A program made the position numbers and the translations under genes. This document shows positions 7,832 to 16,608 of a stretch of DNA of 64,000 nucleotides, one piece after another. The notes beneath the pieces are model-generated. The model was not told where the DNA came from, did not search any database, and saw only the letters and a program-made list of their open reading frames with translations. This DNA is from Alkalihalophilus pseudofirmus. Lineage in GTDB: Bacteria > Bacillota > Bacilli > Bacillales > Bacillaceae_D. Location of the stretch: assembly GCF_029094545.1 (NCBI RefSeq), contig NZ_CP117835.1:3080001-3144000 (forward strand), given 5' to 3'. Numbering within the stretch: the stretch's first letter is position 1; each line of letters begins with the position of its first letter.

Positions 7832-9343
7832 TTACCCTTTTTTCTGTTTTAACCGTTCAAGCTGGCTTGCTGCTTCTTCTAAGTCTCCCATAAAGCGAAT
7901 CGCAAAGGCTTCTTCTGGCATGTGCTTATTCGGCATAAGTAAGATCCTAAAGCCTGTCGCTTCTTCAAGCTGCTTTAATAATTCCCCTTTTGGCCCAGCC
8001 AGAACAGCAGACACGGCAGAAGGAAGTTCAATCAGAATGGCTTCATGGTCCATTCCGCGGTACTCCCATATTAAGCGTTCAATTTTATAAGCCTGTGCCT
8101 CATCTGATAAAACAGATCCCTGCTCCTTACAAGTTGGACATGCTTTTGAAAGACTTGCCTGCAAGCTTTGACGCACTTTTTTCCGCGTCATCTCAACAAG
8201 CCCAAGTCCTGTTAAGCCTACCACATTCGTCTTCGTCCGATCCTGCTTCAGCCCTCGTTTAAAAGCTTCTAACACATATTCACGATCTTCTTCTCGTTTC
8301 ATATCAATAAAGTCAATAATAATAATACCTGAAGTATCCCTAAGTCTAAGCTGTCTTGCAATTTCCTTAGCTGCTTCTAGGTTGGTTTTCCGCACCGTAT
8401 CTTGAAGATCCGTTTTCCCCGTGAACTTGCCGGTATTCACATCAATGACTGTTAACGCCTCCGTTTGATCAACGATGAGGTAGGCCCCGTTTTTCAGCCA
8501 TATCTGCCTTCTTAACGCCTTATCTAGCTCTTTATCTATTCCAAATACCGAGAAGATATTTTCTTTGTCATGATAGAGCCTTACTTTTTCATGAACATCA
8601 GAGTAGGGAGCAAGGAGAGCTTTCAACGTCTGGTAGTCATCAGCATCATCAATTACGATCTCATCAATTTGATTCAAAGAAAAATCAAGCATCATTTTCT
8701 CAATTAAACTCGAGCCCTGATGAATTAAAGCAGGAGCCCTCTTTTCTTTTACCTCCTGCCACACACTCTCCCAGCTCGTTCGGAGAAAATGAAGATCTTG
8801 CTCGATCACCTCCGGCTTCGCGTCTTCGCAAACTGTTCGGATAATCATTCCTTCGTTTTCCTTAAGAAGATCTTCTCCAATCCTGCGCAGCCGCTCTCTC
8901 TCTTCTTCTGTCCCCATACGGCGGGACACTCCAACATACCCGCCTTCTGGCATATACACAGTGTATTTACCAGGCATTGAGACTACTCCTGATAAACGAG
9001 GTCCTTTTTGCCCGAATCCTTCCTTTGTGACTTGAACTAAAAGTTCTTGCCCTTTTGTCACAAATTCTGTAATATTCCGTTGTTTTTTCACATCTTCCGC
9101 TTCTTCTGATAAATGAAAACTTAGAAGATCATCCCGATAGAGGAAGCCATTTTTTTCGCGCCCGATATCGACAAATGCTGCCTGCATGCCTGGCAGAACA
9201 TTAACGACTCTGCCTATGTATACATTACCTACAATTCGATTTTCTGCAGGGCGCTCTACTAGTAACTCCACTACCTGCCCATTCTCCACTATTGCAGCGC
9301 GGCGTTCTCTTGTCGCTGTATTAAAATAGATTTTTCGATTCAC
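7832..9343 (-). CDS. rng: Ribonuclease E/G family endoribonuclease
   Basis: 503-residue RNase G-type enzyme for RNA decay and processing. The N-terminal S1 domain (about residues 36-120, GNVYIGRVVNVLPGMQAAFVDIG) is followed by the DNase I-like catalytic domain with TVIDVNTGKFTG and IIIIDFIDM holding the metal-binding aspartates, then the zinc-link CPTC motif near residue 408. It lacks the long C-terminal scaffold of E. coli RNase E. Starts at GTG after GGAGGGTGG. B. subtilis lacks this enzyme and relies on RNase Y, whereas other Bacillaceae keep it beside rplU. Likely co-transcribed with the spoIVF genes upstream or independently. Confidence 0.93.
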   Translation of the reverse strand: MNRKIYFNTATRERRAAIVENGQVVELLVERPAENRIVGNVYIGRVVNVLPGMQAAFVDIGREKNGFLYRDDLLSFHLSEEAEDVKKQRNITEFVTKGQELLVQVTKEGFGQKGPRLSGVVSMPGKYTVYMPEGGYVGVSRRMGTEEERERLRRIGEDLLKENEGMIIRTVCEDAKPEVIEQDLHFLRTSWESVWQEVKEKRAPALIHQGSSLIEKMMLDFSLNQIDEIVIDDADDYQTLKALLAPYSDVHEKVRLYHDKENIFSVFGIDKELDKALRRQIWLKNGAYLIVDQTEALTVIDVNTGKFTGKTDLQDTVRKTNLEAAKEIARQLRLRDTSGIIIIDFIDMKREEDREYVLEAFKRGLKQDRTKTNVVGLTGLGLVEMTRKKVRQSLQASLSKACPTCKEQGSVLSDEAQAYKIERLIWEYRGMDHEAILIELPSAVSAVLAGPKGELLKQLEEATGFRILLMPNKHMPEEAFAIRFMGDLEEAASQLERLKQKKG

Positions 9344-9451
9344 AGGCCACCCTCCTTACGTCCAATTCCGTCCCTTTTATTGTACCTTATCACAGCCTTT
9401 TATGCAGTCTTTCGATTACACAACTAATCCAAAGAACTAATAACTGTACAA

Positions 9452-9486
9452 CAAAGAGAAGCGGTCAGCATTCAGCCGCTTCTCTT
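9452..9486 (-). terminator. Terminator at the end of spoIVFB
   Basis: Hairpin AGAGAAGCGG/CCGCTTCTCT with the spoIVFB stop codon inside its 5' arm, followed on the minus strand by TTTGTTGT. It separates spoIVFAB from rng. Confidence 0.7.
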
Positions 9487-10351
9487 ACCTTGATGCCAGC
9501 TCAGCAAATGTTATCTGCCACTGTTTTTTTTGAATAAGGGCATCCAACACTTGTGCCTCGCAAACCGTGACCCTCTTTTTCGTCGCAGGATCAAGATAGT
9601 GAAATTCATGAATATATCCTCTATACATTTTTTTGATTCCGTCAAAGAGGGAGAGCTGTCCTGATACAGCCACAGATTTGATTTTCTTTTTTGGAACCTT
9701 TTCGGTTTTAGGTCTTCCAATTAAAAATCGCATCATTCGATAATGCCTCTGCTTCCACTCCAGATAATGAACGATCATCAGAAAGCTTAATACGACCCAT
9801 AAATTTAAATGAAAGGGAAATAGCGCTGCACTAAAGATCGTAACCACTCCCAACACTGCACAAGAGGCAGACCACGATCTTATTAATGCCATATGATAAG
9901 AGAAATACTTCATGTACAGCAATTGAATGAACCTTCCTCCATCAAGCGGCAAGATAGGAGCTAAATTAACGAGCAAAATGGTGAGGTTATGCCAAACAAA
10001 TAATTCATGTGTAGACTGCGACCATACGTCCAGATAAAGCAGGATATAAGATAATCCAATCATCCAAACATGCTGAAGCGGCCCTGCGAGAATGACAATC
10101 AACTCTTCTTTTATCGGCCGGTTCCCGCTGTCTTCCACCTCCGCTACTCCGCCAAAAGGGAGCAGCTCAATTTTGTGAATCCTCCACTTAAACGAATGAG
10201 CTGCTATCGCATGACCCATTTCATGTATAAACACGATTGCAAAAACGAGAAGCACTTCACGAAAATATCCAGTGATTACCCCTCCTCCAAGCACGACCCA
10301 GAAGAAGGGATTGATCTTCATTTTAGAGAGCAGATACCATAGACTACTCAA
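9485..10351 (-). CDS. spoIVFB: SpoIVFB, pro-sigmaK site-2 protease
   Basis: 288-residue intramembrane zinc metalloprotease (M50) of the outer forespore membrane that cleaves pro-sigmaK late in sporulation. The zinc motif HEMGHA is near residue 43 in a membrane segment; the third ligand lies in NLAPILPLDGGR near residue 138. About six hydrophobic segments and a C-terminal CBS-like tail fit the family. I accept a TTG start at 10351, because alignment with B. subtilis SpoIVFB needs the ten residues before the internal Met. It overlaps the spoIVFA end by 8 bp, implying translational coupling. Confidence 0.93.
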   Translation of the reverse strand: MSSLWYLLSKMKINPFFWVVLGGGVITGYFREVLLVFAIVFIHEMGHAIAAHSFKWRIHKIELLPFGGVAEVEDSGNRPIKEELIVILAGPLQHVWMIGLSYILLYLDVWSQSTHELFVWHNLTILLVNLAPILPLDGGRFIQLLYMKYFSYHMALIRSWSASCAVLGVVTIFSAALFPFHLNLWVVLSFLMIVHYLEWKQRHYRMMRFLIGRPKTEKVPKKKIKSVAVSGQLSLFDGIKKMYRGYIHEFHYLDPATKKRVTVCEAQVLDALIQKKQWQITFAELASR

Positions 10352-11141
10352 ATGAAATCACATCACTAGGATCAATGTACTGATCTCCCTGTTTTAAAGC
10401 AAAGTAATAGACTCCTCTCCCTTCCTCATTAGTTGATACCGTGCCAATCTCATGGCCGGCTTGAATGTGGTCATACATATTTACATGAATGTCATTTAAC
10501 AGCCCATAGATTGATTCGGTTCCATCATAATGCTGCACGACAACAGCCTTGCCAATCTCCTCATCATCGATGCCGCCTACAGTAATTACATAGCCGCCCT
10601 TTGCCGCTTCTATACTTGTATTAGCGCCTGTTTCAATATAGACGCCTCGTCCATTCTGTTCAAAGCCTTCACTAATCTGGCCGGATGCTGGTACGGCATA
10701 GACCATCTCCGCTTCCGGTTCCTCTTCATTTACGTCACCTAACGCCACATCTCTTGGCTCTGGCAATAGAGCCAGCGGCCGTCCAAATTGATTTTCATAC
10801 CAATTGGCCACAGCAGCAAATTGAAATTCTTGTTCATACGAACCTTTCACAAACTGTCTGACTCCTTCAAATTGAGGAGCTCCTGTTTTAAACATGATGG
10901 CAATGATAAGAAAGATGCAGACAGAGAGCATAGCCCGGATTAAGAAATGATCTTGTCCCTTCTTTAATGGCGGAGTACTTTTAAACGATCCTGGTTCGAC
11001 GTAAAAATCAGGCTCTTCTCTTGCATCCTCATGCTTATGAACAAGCATCGGAGCGGTTCTTTCTCTTTGTTTTACATTCCCCTGTATCTCTCTTCTCCTT
11101 GACTCTAAACGCTTTTTGACTTTATTCAGCTGCTTAGACAT
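10344..11141 (-). CDS. spoIVFA: SpoIVFA, inhibitor/scaffold of SpoIVFB
   Basis: 265-residue protein with a basic cytoplasmic N terminus, one transmembrane segment at about residues 88-105, and a C-terminal LytM/M23-like domain. The zinc ligands of active M23 peptidases are absent (GVYIETG and VYYFALK stand where His motifs would be), as in known SpoIVFA. It tethers SpoIVFB with BofA in the outer forespore membrane and is cut by signalling proteases. First gene of spoIVFAB; the next gene upstream is mobA on the other strand instead of minD. Confidence 0.92.
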   Translation of the reverse strand: MSKQLNKVKKRLESRRREIQGNVKQRERTAPMLVHKHEDAREEPDFYVEPGSFKSTPPLKKGQDHFLIRAMLSVCIFLIIAIMFKTGAPQFEGVRQFVKGSYEQEFQFAAVANWYENQFGRPLALLPEPRDVALGDVNEEEPEAEMVYAVPASGQISEGFEQNGRGVYIETGANTSIEAAKGGYVITVGGIDDEEIGKAVVVQHYDGTESIYGLLNDIHVNMYDHIQAGHEIGTVSTNEEGRGVYYFALKQGDQYIDPSDVISFE

Positions 11142-11239
11142 CCCTCATTCCACCTTTACCTTTAACTTGTTACAATAACTATATGACTTGTCCGTTTTTG
11201 ATATGACAGAATTGGGAATAGGAAATAAGGAGGGTTCTT

Positions 11240-11830
11240 ATGGAGAGAAAATACCTTGGAGTTGTTTTGGCTGGAGGACAGTCAAGAAGATATGGGCGCC
11301 AAAAAGCCCTAGCACACTATCAGAGCAAGCCATTTTTCATGCATAGTTTAGACGCATTGAAGGACCTAACTGAAGAACAGCTCATTATCTGCCATCCTGC
11401 TATCTTAAAAGACATTAAAGCCAAGACAAAAACATCCGTTGTTCTAGACCACCCTAAATATCAAGGGTTAGGACCATTAGCCGGATTATACACAGCAATG
11501 AGTACAAAAGATGCTGAGTGGTATGTAACAGCTCCTTGTGATACACCTTATATACATACAGATGTCTATAAAAAGCTGATTAAGATACAACAGGAAACAA
11601 CTTCACAAGCCATTATTCCGATTATAGAAGGACGAAAACAGCCATTAATCGGTCTCTACCATAAAAGTCTGCAGCATACGATCAGCCAGCTGCTAGATCA
11701 AGAAATATATAAAGTAGGAGCCTTGCTAGAAGCGGCAGATACCTACTTAGCAGCTGATTCTTCATTCGATCCGGAAGCGTTTCACAATGTCAACAAACCA
11801 GAAGACTGGCCAGAAGCAAAACTAGATTAA
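11240..11830 (+). CDS. mobA: Molybdenum cofactor guanylyltransferase
   Basis: 196-residue nucleotidyltransferase that joins GMP to Mo-molybdopterin, giving the dinucleotide form of the cofactor. The N-terminal GTP motif VVLAGGQSRRYGRQKAL is clear, with GLGPLAGLYTAM near residue 78 and the Mg-binding APCDTP near 98. A good AGGAGG lies upstream. It is divergent from spoIVFA and 11 bp before an aldo/keto reductase gene. It shares the region with moaB-E, mobB and moeA on the other strand. Confidence 0.93.
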   Translation: MERKYLGVVLAGGQSRRYGRQKALAHYQSKPFFMHSLDALKDLTEEQLIICHPAILKDIKAKTKTSVVLDHPKYQGLGPLAGLYTAMSTKDAEWYVTAPCDTPYIHTDVYKKLIKIQQETTSQAIIPIIEGRKQPLIGLYHKSLQHTISQLLDQEIYKVGALLEAADTYLAADSSFDPEAFHNVNKPEDWPEAKLD

Positions 11831-11841
11831 AGGAGAGATAT

Positions 11842-12768
11842 GTGTTGAAAAAAAGAAAAATAGGAACAACAGATTTAGAAGTAAGTGAAATAGGACTTGG
11901 CTGTATGTCGCTTGGAACAGACCAAAATTATGCCACTCAAATTATCGATGCGGCCCTAGATGCTGGTATCAATTATTTTGATACAGCCGACCTTTATGAT
12001 AAAGGATTAAACGAACAATTTGTCGGCAATGCCATTAAGCACCGTAGAAATGATCTGATCCTTGCAACGAAAGCTGGCAATCGGTTTGAGAGGGACAGGG
12101 AAGGCTGGGAATGGGATCCTTCTAAAAAGCATATTAAATCAGCCGTGAAAGACAGTTTAACCCGTCTGCAAACAGATTACATTGACCTCTATCAGCTTCA
12201 CGGCGGAACCATTGAAGACCCGATTGACGAGACCATTGAAGCGTTTGAAGAATTGAAACAAGAAGGGGTAATCCGCCATTACGGAATCTCTTCGATTAGA
12301 CCTAATGTGATTAAAGAATATGTGAAACGTTCGAATGTAGAAAGTGTGATGATGCAGTACAGCTTGCTTGACCGCCGCGCTGAGGAGTGGTTTTCTCTAT
12401 TAGATGACCACCAAACCTCTGTTGTCGCAAGAGGGCCGCTCGCTAAAGGATTATTAGCCAAAAAACCTCTAAGCGCCGCAGGAGAAAAAATCCAAAAAGA
12501 TGGTTATCTGGACTACACATTTGAGGAATTAAAAGTGGTGCTCGATAAACTTTCATTTCATGATGAATTCAAACGCCCATTGTCTGAGCTTGCTTTGCAT
12601 TACTGTCTGGCGCACCCAACTGTTGCCGCTGTCGTATGCGGGGCTAGCAGTATCGAACAAATTGAGGATAATGTGCGCGCAGTAGAAACAAATCCATTAA
12701 CCGCAGAACAGGTAACATGGCTAAAATCTCTTACAAAAGCCTCTACCTATGAGCAGCATCGCAGCTAA
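11842..12768 (+). CDS. Aldo/keto reductase
   Basis: 308-residue NAD(P)H-dependent oxidoreductase with the (beta/alpha)8 fold. The catalytic tetrad is visible: Asp in FDTADLYDKG, Tyr just after it, Lys in ATKAGN, and His in YQLHGG. The C-terminal cofactor segment reads VVCGASSIEQIEDNV. Closest in style to the YccK/YcsN group of general aldehyde or ketone reductases; the substrate is unknown. The start is GTG (11842) or TTG (11845), both served by AGGAGAG. Its closeness to mobA suggests co-transcription, but no functional tie to molybdenum is evident. Confidence 0.9.
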   Translation: MLKKRKIGTTDLEVSEIGLGCMSLGTDQNYATQIIDAALDAGINYFDTADLYDKGLNEQFVGNAIKHRRNDLILATKAGNRFERDREGWEWDPSKKHIKSAVKDSLTRLQTDYIDLYQLHGGTIEDPIDETIEAFEELKQEGVIRHYGISSIRPNVIKEYVKRSNVESVMMQYSLLDRRAEEWFSLLDDHQTSVVARGPLAKGLLAKKPLSAAGEKIQKDGYLDYTFEELKVVLDKLSFHDEFKRPLSELALHYCLAHPTVAAVVCGASSIEQIEDNVRAVETNPLTAEQVTWLKSLTKASTYEQHRS

Positions 12769-12770
12769 CA

Positions 12771-12808
12771 AAAAAGCAAGGTTTCTGAGTTTAGAAACCT
12801 TGCTTTTA
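12771..12808. terminator. Bidirectional terminator
   Basis: Perfect hairpin AGCAAGGTTTCT / AGAAACCTTGCT with a 6-nt loop, flanked by A-run and T-run, between the convergent reductase and moaD genes. Confidence 0.9.
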
Positions 12809-12821
12809 TTTCTATCCATTT

Positions 12822-13064
12822 TCATCCGCCGCTAACTGGAGGAATAAATGCAATCACATCACCGTCTTTAAGGACTTCAGTATCTTCTGCATACTCTTCG
12901 TTTACAGCAACCATCGATTGATCAATCACATGCTCAATTCCCGCGTGCTTCTCTTTTACCATTTCTTTCACTTCTTTAAGCGTTTTTCCTGAAGCATCGA
13001 TTTGCATTTCTTTTGTGTTCAGACGCTCAGCTAACTCAGCAAATAATAATAACGTAATCATCAT
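12822..13064 (-). CDS. moaD: Molybdopterin synthase small subunit MoaD
   Basis: 80-residue ubiquitin-like sulfur carrier ending in the functional Gly-Gly (IPPVSGG). As a C-terminal thiocarboxylate it donates sulfur to cyclic pyranopterin monophosphate within the MoaD2-MoaE2 synthase. It overlaps the moaE stop by ATGA, implying coupled translation at equal stoichiometry. Last gene of the moeA-mobB-moaE-moaD run. Confidence 0.95.
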   Translation of the reverse strand: MMITLLLFAELAERLNTKEMQIDASGKTLKEVKEMVKEKHAGIEHVIDQSMVAVNEEYAEDTEVLKDGDVIAFIPPVSGG

Positions 13065-13525
13065 TCGTCTCCTTTAGGTGGTTTACCAGTTGGATAGGCT
13101 ACTTTTTCAAGCTGATCGCCCATCCATTTTTCCCCGTCTTCCCAATGCTCCTTCTTCCAGATCGGCACAATCTCTTTAATGCGCTCAATCGCATAACGGC
13201 TCGCTTCATAGGAATCGTTACGGTGAGGAGTAGAGACCGCAATCACAACAGCTATTTCACTAATTTCAAGCTGCCCGATCCGATGAGTGATGGCTACTCT
13301 TGTATCCGGCCACTTTTTTTTAATTTCCTCCCCAATTTGGGCAAGCTTTTTAATTGCCATTGACTCATACGCTTCATAGGCCAAATAAATCGTACGCTTT
13401 CCATGTGTAAGCTCTCGAACCGTGCCGATGAATGTATTAATCGCACCTGCATGAGGATGTTCTACCTTTTTCACAATTGCTTCTATACTAATTGGATCTC
13501 TTGTAATCTCGTATAAATTCTCCAT
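13061..13525 (-). CDS. moaE: Molybdopterin synthase catalytic subunit MoaE
   Basis: 154-residue large subunit of molybdopterin synthase. Conserved features are HPHAGAINTFIGTVRE near residue 23, YEAYESMA, HRIGQLEISE, and the catalytic-lysine segment IVPIWKKEHWEDGEKW near 130. I start it at the ATG that overlaps the mobB stop (TAATG) with GGGAGAAG in front, ten residues shorter than the longest reading frame. Works with MoaD encoded directly downstream. Confidence 0.95.
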   Translation of the reverse strand: MENLYEITRDPISIEAIVKKVEHPHAGAINTFIGTVRELTHGKRTIYLAYEAYESMAIKKLAQIGEEIKKKWPDTRVAITHRIGQLEISEIAVVIAVSTPHRNDSYEASRYAIERIKEIVPIWKKEHWEDGEKWMGDQLEKVAYPTGKPPKGDE

Positions 13526-14043
13526 TATTTCTTCTCCCAACGCGTTATAATCCATTCACTAATCCGTGCGGCATCATTTAAATGAAACACCGGCAAGTCC
13601 ACTCTCTTTATTGGCAAGGCAGTCACAATTGCTTCTACCTGTTTTAATGTATCGACTAGCTTAAGATCACTCTCTTCTTTTACAATGATTAGTTTTGGGT
13701 AATCTTCTTGCTTAAACCCTTCCACAAGGACTCCATCAAGATCAAGAGTTTGATACATTGTGAGCAGTTGATCTAGTGATGGCTTTTGTTCTTGGGCCGC
13801 CTGCAATTGCAGAGCACCATCTTCATTCATGACGAGACTTGCAGCCGCACCAGCTTGACGATGTTTCCATGAGTCTGTGCCAGAATCTAAAGATACAAGC
13901 TTGGTCGCATGTCCGTGGTGCTTGATTGTTCCTATCCTCAAACCTCTTTCAGCTAGGTCAGCAATGACTTTCTCGATTAACGTTGTTTTTCCGCTGTTTT
14001 TATACCCTACCACTTGAATGATAGAATTTACTCCCACGGCCAC
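13525..14043 (-). CDS. mobB: MobB, molybdopterin-guanine dinucleotide adaptor GTPase
   Basis: 172-residue P-loop GTP-binding protein that assists MobA. Walker A GYKNSGKTT is at about residues 13-21; IKHHGHA and DSGTDSWKHRQAGA follow as in MobB, and LVEGFKQEDYPKLI is the conserved later block. It begins at a GTG overlapping the end of moeA by 16 bp and ends overlapping moaE, so it sits in a tightly coupled operon. Confidence 0.93.
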   Translation of the reverse strand: MAVGVNSIIQVVGYKNSGKTTLIEKVIADLAERGLRIGTIKHHGHATKLVSLDSGTDSWKHRQAGAAASLVMNEDGALQLQAAQEQKPSLDQLLTMYQTLDLDGVLVEGFKQEDYPKLIIVKEESDLKLVDTLKQVEAIVTALPIKRVDLPVFHLNDAARISEWIITRWEKK

Positions 14044-15293
14044 TTGCTTCCCTCACCATCTAATAAGAGCACCTCAACATTCATTCCAGTTGTAAATCCT
14101 CTTGTCCCGCCCGGCAGTACGATCAAAGCATTGGCATCACTAAGCGAGGTAACAGAACCTGATTTATCAAGACCGGTAGGAATCACGTGAAGACGCCCTT
14201 CTTTAATGCTTACCCTGCTGCGGACAAAACGGGTAAACGGGTTTGGTTTAGGAAAGTCTGCGTCCAACACTGCTCGCTCTTTTTGCAGATGAGGCTTGTC
14301 ATGGCTGAAGCTAGATAGAAGGATCGGACGAACAAAAAGCTCAAAGCCGACATAGCATGCCGACGGGTTGCCCGATAAACCGAACAACAGTTTATCGCCA
14401 AGTGCCGCGACCGTTGTCACACTACCTGGCCTCATCCCAACCTTATTAAATAACACCTCTGCTCCTAACTTCTCATAAATGGCAGGCAGATAATCATAAT
14501 CGCCTACAGATACTCCGCCAGTTGTGATTAAAAAATCAACTTGATCGACGGCATTGCTTAATGCTTCATAGCATTGATCAAAATCATCTACCAGCTTCCC
14601 AAAATAAACAGGCTCTGCTCCCGCTTTTTTAAGCTGTCCGGCGGTCATATAGGCATTGCTGTTACGGATCTTTCCAGGTACAAGTTCATCACCCACATCA
14701 AGCAGTTCTGTTCCTGTCGCAAAGATTCCCACTTTGGGTTTCTGATACACTGGTACCTTTGCATATCCAAACGTTGCAAGCAGCGCCTTGACCCCGGGTG
14801 TGATTTTAGCTCCTTTTGAAACTAATTTAGATCCTTTGGTCGTATCTTCACCTTGCTTTGACACATTATCCCCTGCTAGGAACGAACGCTTAATTTCTAT
14901 AAAATCCCGCTCAGCTTCTTTAAACTCTCTTGTTAACTCAAACTGCACCACCGCATCTGCAGCAGCTGGAATTTGAGCGCCTGTCATAATCCGGATGGCT
15001 TCTCCCTCTTTCAAGGTTTTGGAAGCAACCGACCCTGCCCCTATTTCTTCAATTACTTCTAAAATGACAGGGTGTTCTCTTGTTGCAGAAACCGTATCTT
15101 CGGCACGGATGGCAAATCCATCATATGGAGATTTGTCAAAAGGCGGCACATCATGATCTGCCTTTATTTCTTCCGCTAAATAGTATCCATCACACTCATC
15201 AATGGATATCATCTCTACTCTTCCTTCTTTTATGTACTTCATCACTCGTGTAACCGCTTCAGAAACTGCGATCGGCTTTCTTCTTTCTACCAA
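14028..15293 (-). CDS. moeA: Molybdopterin molybdenumtransferase MoeA
   Basis: 421-residue enzyme that inserts molybdate into adenylylated molybdopterin. Characteristic blocks: DVPPFDKSPYDGFA near residue 50, GEAIRIMTGAQIP near 100, GIFATGTEL near 190, TTGGVSVGDYD near 250 and LSGNPSACYVGFELF near 300. I prefer the TTG at 15293 over the upstream GTG, since GAGGTG is then correctly spaced and the N terminus matches B. subtilis MoeA. First gene of moeA-mobB-moaE-moaD. An 8-bp tandem repeat lies in its leader. Confidence 0.95.
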   Translation of the reverse strand: MVERRKPIAVSEAVTRVMKYIKEGRVEMISIDECDGYYLAEEIKADHDVPPFDKSPYDGFAIRAEDTVSATREHPVILEVIEEIGAGSVASKTLKEGEAIRIMTGAQIPAAADAVVQFELTREFKEAERDFIEIKRSFLAGDNVSKQGEDTTKGSKLVSKGAKITPGVKALLATFGYAKVPVYQKPKVGIFATGTELLDVGDELVPGKIRNSNAYMTAGQLKKAGAEPVYFGKLVDDFDQCYEALSNAVDQVDFLITTGGVSVGDYDYLPAIYEKLGAEVLFNKVGMRPGSVTTVAALGDKLLFGLSGNPSACYVGFELFVRPILLSSFSHDKPHLQKERAVLDADFPKPNPFTRFVRSRVSIKEGRLHVIPTGLDKSGSVTSLSDANALIVLPGGTRGFTTGMNVEVLLLDGEGSKWPWE

Positions 15294-15307
15294 ATAAAAC
15301 ACCTCGC

Positions 15308-15332
15308 TATCTTTCTATCTTTCTATCTTTTT
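15308..15332. repeat. Short tandem repeat upstream of moeA
   Basis: Three consecutive copies of TATCTTTC (third ends slightly altered) starting 14 bp upstream of the moeA start, in the 5' leader. Unit number could change by slippage and alter spacing in the leader. Confidence 0.7.
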
Positions 15333-15408
15333 ATCAACAGGACTCTCTTTTTTACACATAAGAAATTCCTTTTATTATACAAAAGAAAATAGTTTTATTA
15401 AAGCGGAA

Positions 15409-15435
15409 TAAGGCCGCAAATCATCGTTGCGGCCT
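15409..15435 (-). terminator. Hairpin after moaB
   Basis: Stem GGCCGCAA/TTGCGGCC with a 7-nt loop, 18 bp past the moaB stop. The following minus-strand bases are only moderately T-rich, so termination may be partial and moaB may read into moeA. Confidence 0.5.
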
Positions 15436-15452
15436 CGTCTGTATCGTTACTA

Positions 15453-15965
15453 TTAACGATCTTTTAAAATCTCTCTCATCACATGGCCAAGCTCTGGCAC
15501 AATGATTCTGTCCATTGCAAGCTTCACCGCACCTGGTGATCCTGGCATTGAAAAGATAGCTTTTCCATCTCTGACACCAGCAATCGCGCGGCTTAAAATA
15601 GCTGCTGTTCCAATATCTTCGACAAAGCTTAAATAACGGAACACTTCTCCAAACCCAGGCATTTCTTTATCCAAACTGTCACGAACGGCTTCATACGTAG
15701 TATCACGCAATGCGATCCCTGTACCGCCGTTAATTAAAATGGCATCAATATCAGCACGGCTCGCTGCAATCTTTAACCAATGCTGGATTTGGCTGTACTC
15801 GTCACGTACAATCTGGTACTCTGTTACACTATGTCCGCCCTCTTCTAACATTTCACGGATTAACGTTCCGCTTTTATCTGTATCATACGACTTAGTATCT
15901 GAAACCGTTAAAATCATACAACGCACTTCAGCTGGCGCTTCTTTCTTATGTTGTTCTACTGACAT
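15453..15965 (-). CDS. moaB: MoaB/MogA-type molybdopterin adenylyltransferase
   Basis: 170-residue protein that adenylylates molybdopterin before molybdate insertion. The family motifs are ILINGGTGIALRDTTYEAV near residue 78 and FSMPGSPGAVKLAM near 138. The first ~12 residues are variable. It has a GGGGGAATCAAC leader before ATG and is divergent from moaC with a 122-bp shared promoter region. Works upstream of MoeA in the same pathway. Confidence 0.94.
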   Translation of the reverse strand: MSVEQHKKEAPAEVRCMILTVSDTKSYDTDKSGTLIREMLEEGGHSVTEYQIVRDEYSQIQHWLKIAASRADIDAILINGGTGIALRDTTYEAVRDSLDKEMPGFGEVFRYLSFVEDIGTAAILSRAIAGVRDGKAIFSMPGSPGAVKLAMDRIIVPELGHVMREILKDR

Positions 15966-16087
15966 GTTGATTCCCCCTAAATTGACAAAAAAATAACTTT
16001 TCCATTATGATAACACAGATATCCAACAACAAAAGGCAATCCCCTCAAATGACGGGAAAGCAGGTTAAAAAGGAGCGATGAACTAGG

Positions 16088-16570
16088 ATGAGTGAACTGA
16101 CCCATTTTAATGAACAAGGACGCGCCAAAATGGTTGATATTTCTGATAAACAAGAAACAACAAGAACAGCCATTGCTCATACAAGCATTGAAGTAACAAA
16201 TGAGATTCATCAAAAGATTGAGGAAGGAAAGATTGGAAAAGGTGATGTTCTCTCTGTTGCCCAAGTGGCTGGTATTATGGCGGCTAAAAACACGTCACAA
16301 TGGATCCCGATGTGCCACCCACTCTCCCTTACTGGCATCAACATCCGCTTTTCATGGGAACAGCAAGAACAAAAATGGGTGCTCAAGATCGAAGCTGAGG
16401 TGAAGACAAAAGGGAAAACGGGAGTAGAAATGGAAGCATTAACAGCTGCCAGTGCTACGGCTCTTACCGTTTATGACATGTGTAAAGCATTAGATAAAGG
16501 AATGGTGATCGGCCAAACGTACTTAAGCCACAAGAGCGGCGGTAAAAATGGTGACTATCACCGCGCTTAA
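16088..16570 (+). CDS. moaC: Cyclic pyranopterin monophosphate synthase MoaC
   Basis: 160-residue enzyme for the second half of cPMP formation from GTP, acting after the radical-SAM enzyme MoaA. Conserved blocks are [12 protein letters not shown] at residue 15, the active-site [10 protein letters not shown] near 76, and [23 protein letters not shown] near 116 (including the catalytic Lys of the following KALDKGM). AAAGGAGCGATG precedes the start. No moaA is present in this window, so it must be elsewhere. Confidence 0.95.
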   Translation: MSELTHFNEQGRAKMVDISDKQETTRTAIAHTSIEVTNEIHQKIEEGKIGKGDVLSVAQVAGIMAAKNTSQWIPMCHPLSLTGINIRFSWEQQEQKWVLKIEAEVKTKGKTGVEMEALTAASATALTVYDMCKALDKGMVIGQTYLSHKSGGKNGDYHRA

Positions 16571-16580
16571 CAGAACGAAT

Positions 16581-16608
16581 GCCCCCAATAAAATGGGGGC
16601 ATCTTTTT
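16581..16608. terminator. Bidirectional terminator between moaC and the PfpI-like gene
   Basis: GCCCCC/GGGGGC hairpin with short AT-rich loop, followed on the plus strand by ATCTTTTTAT, between convergent genes. Confidence 0.85.

Noticed and set aside
15977..16264. 95-codon minus-strand frame over the moaC start
   Set aside because: It overlaps the well-conserved moaC and has no recognisable product.
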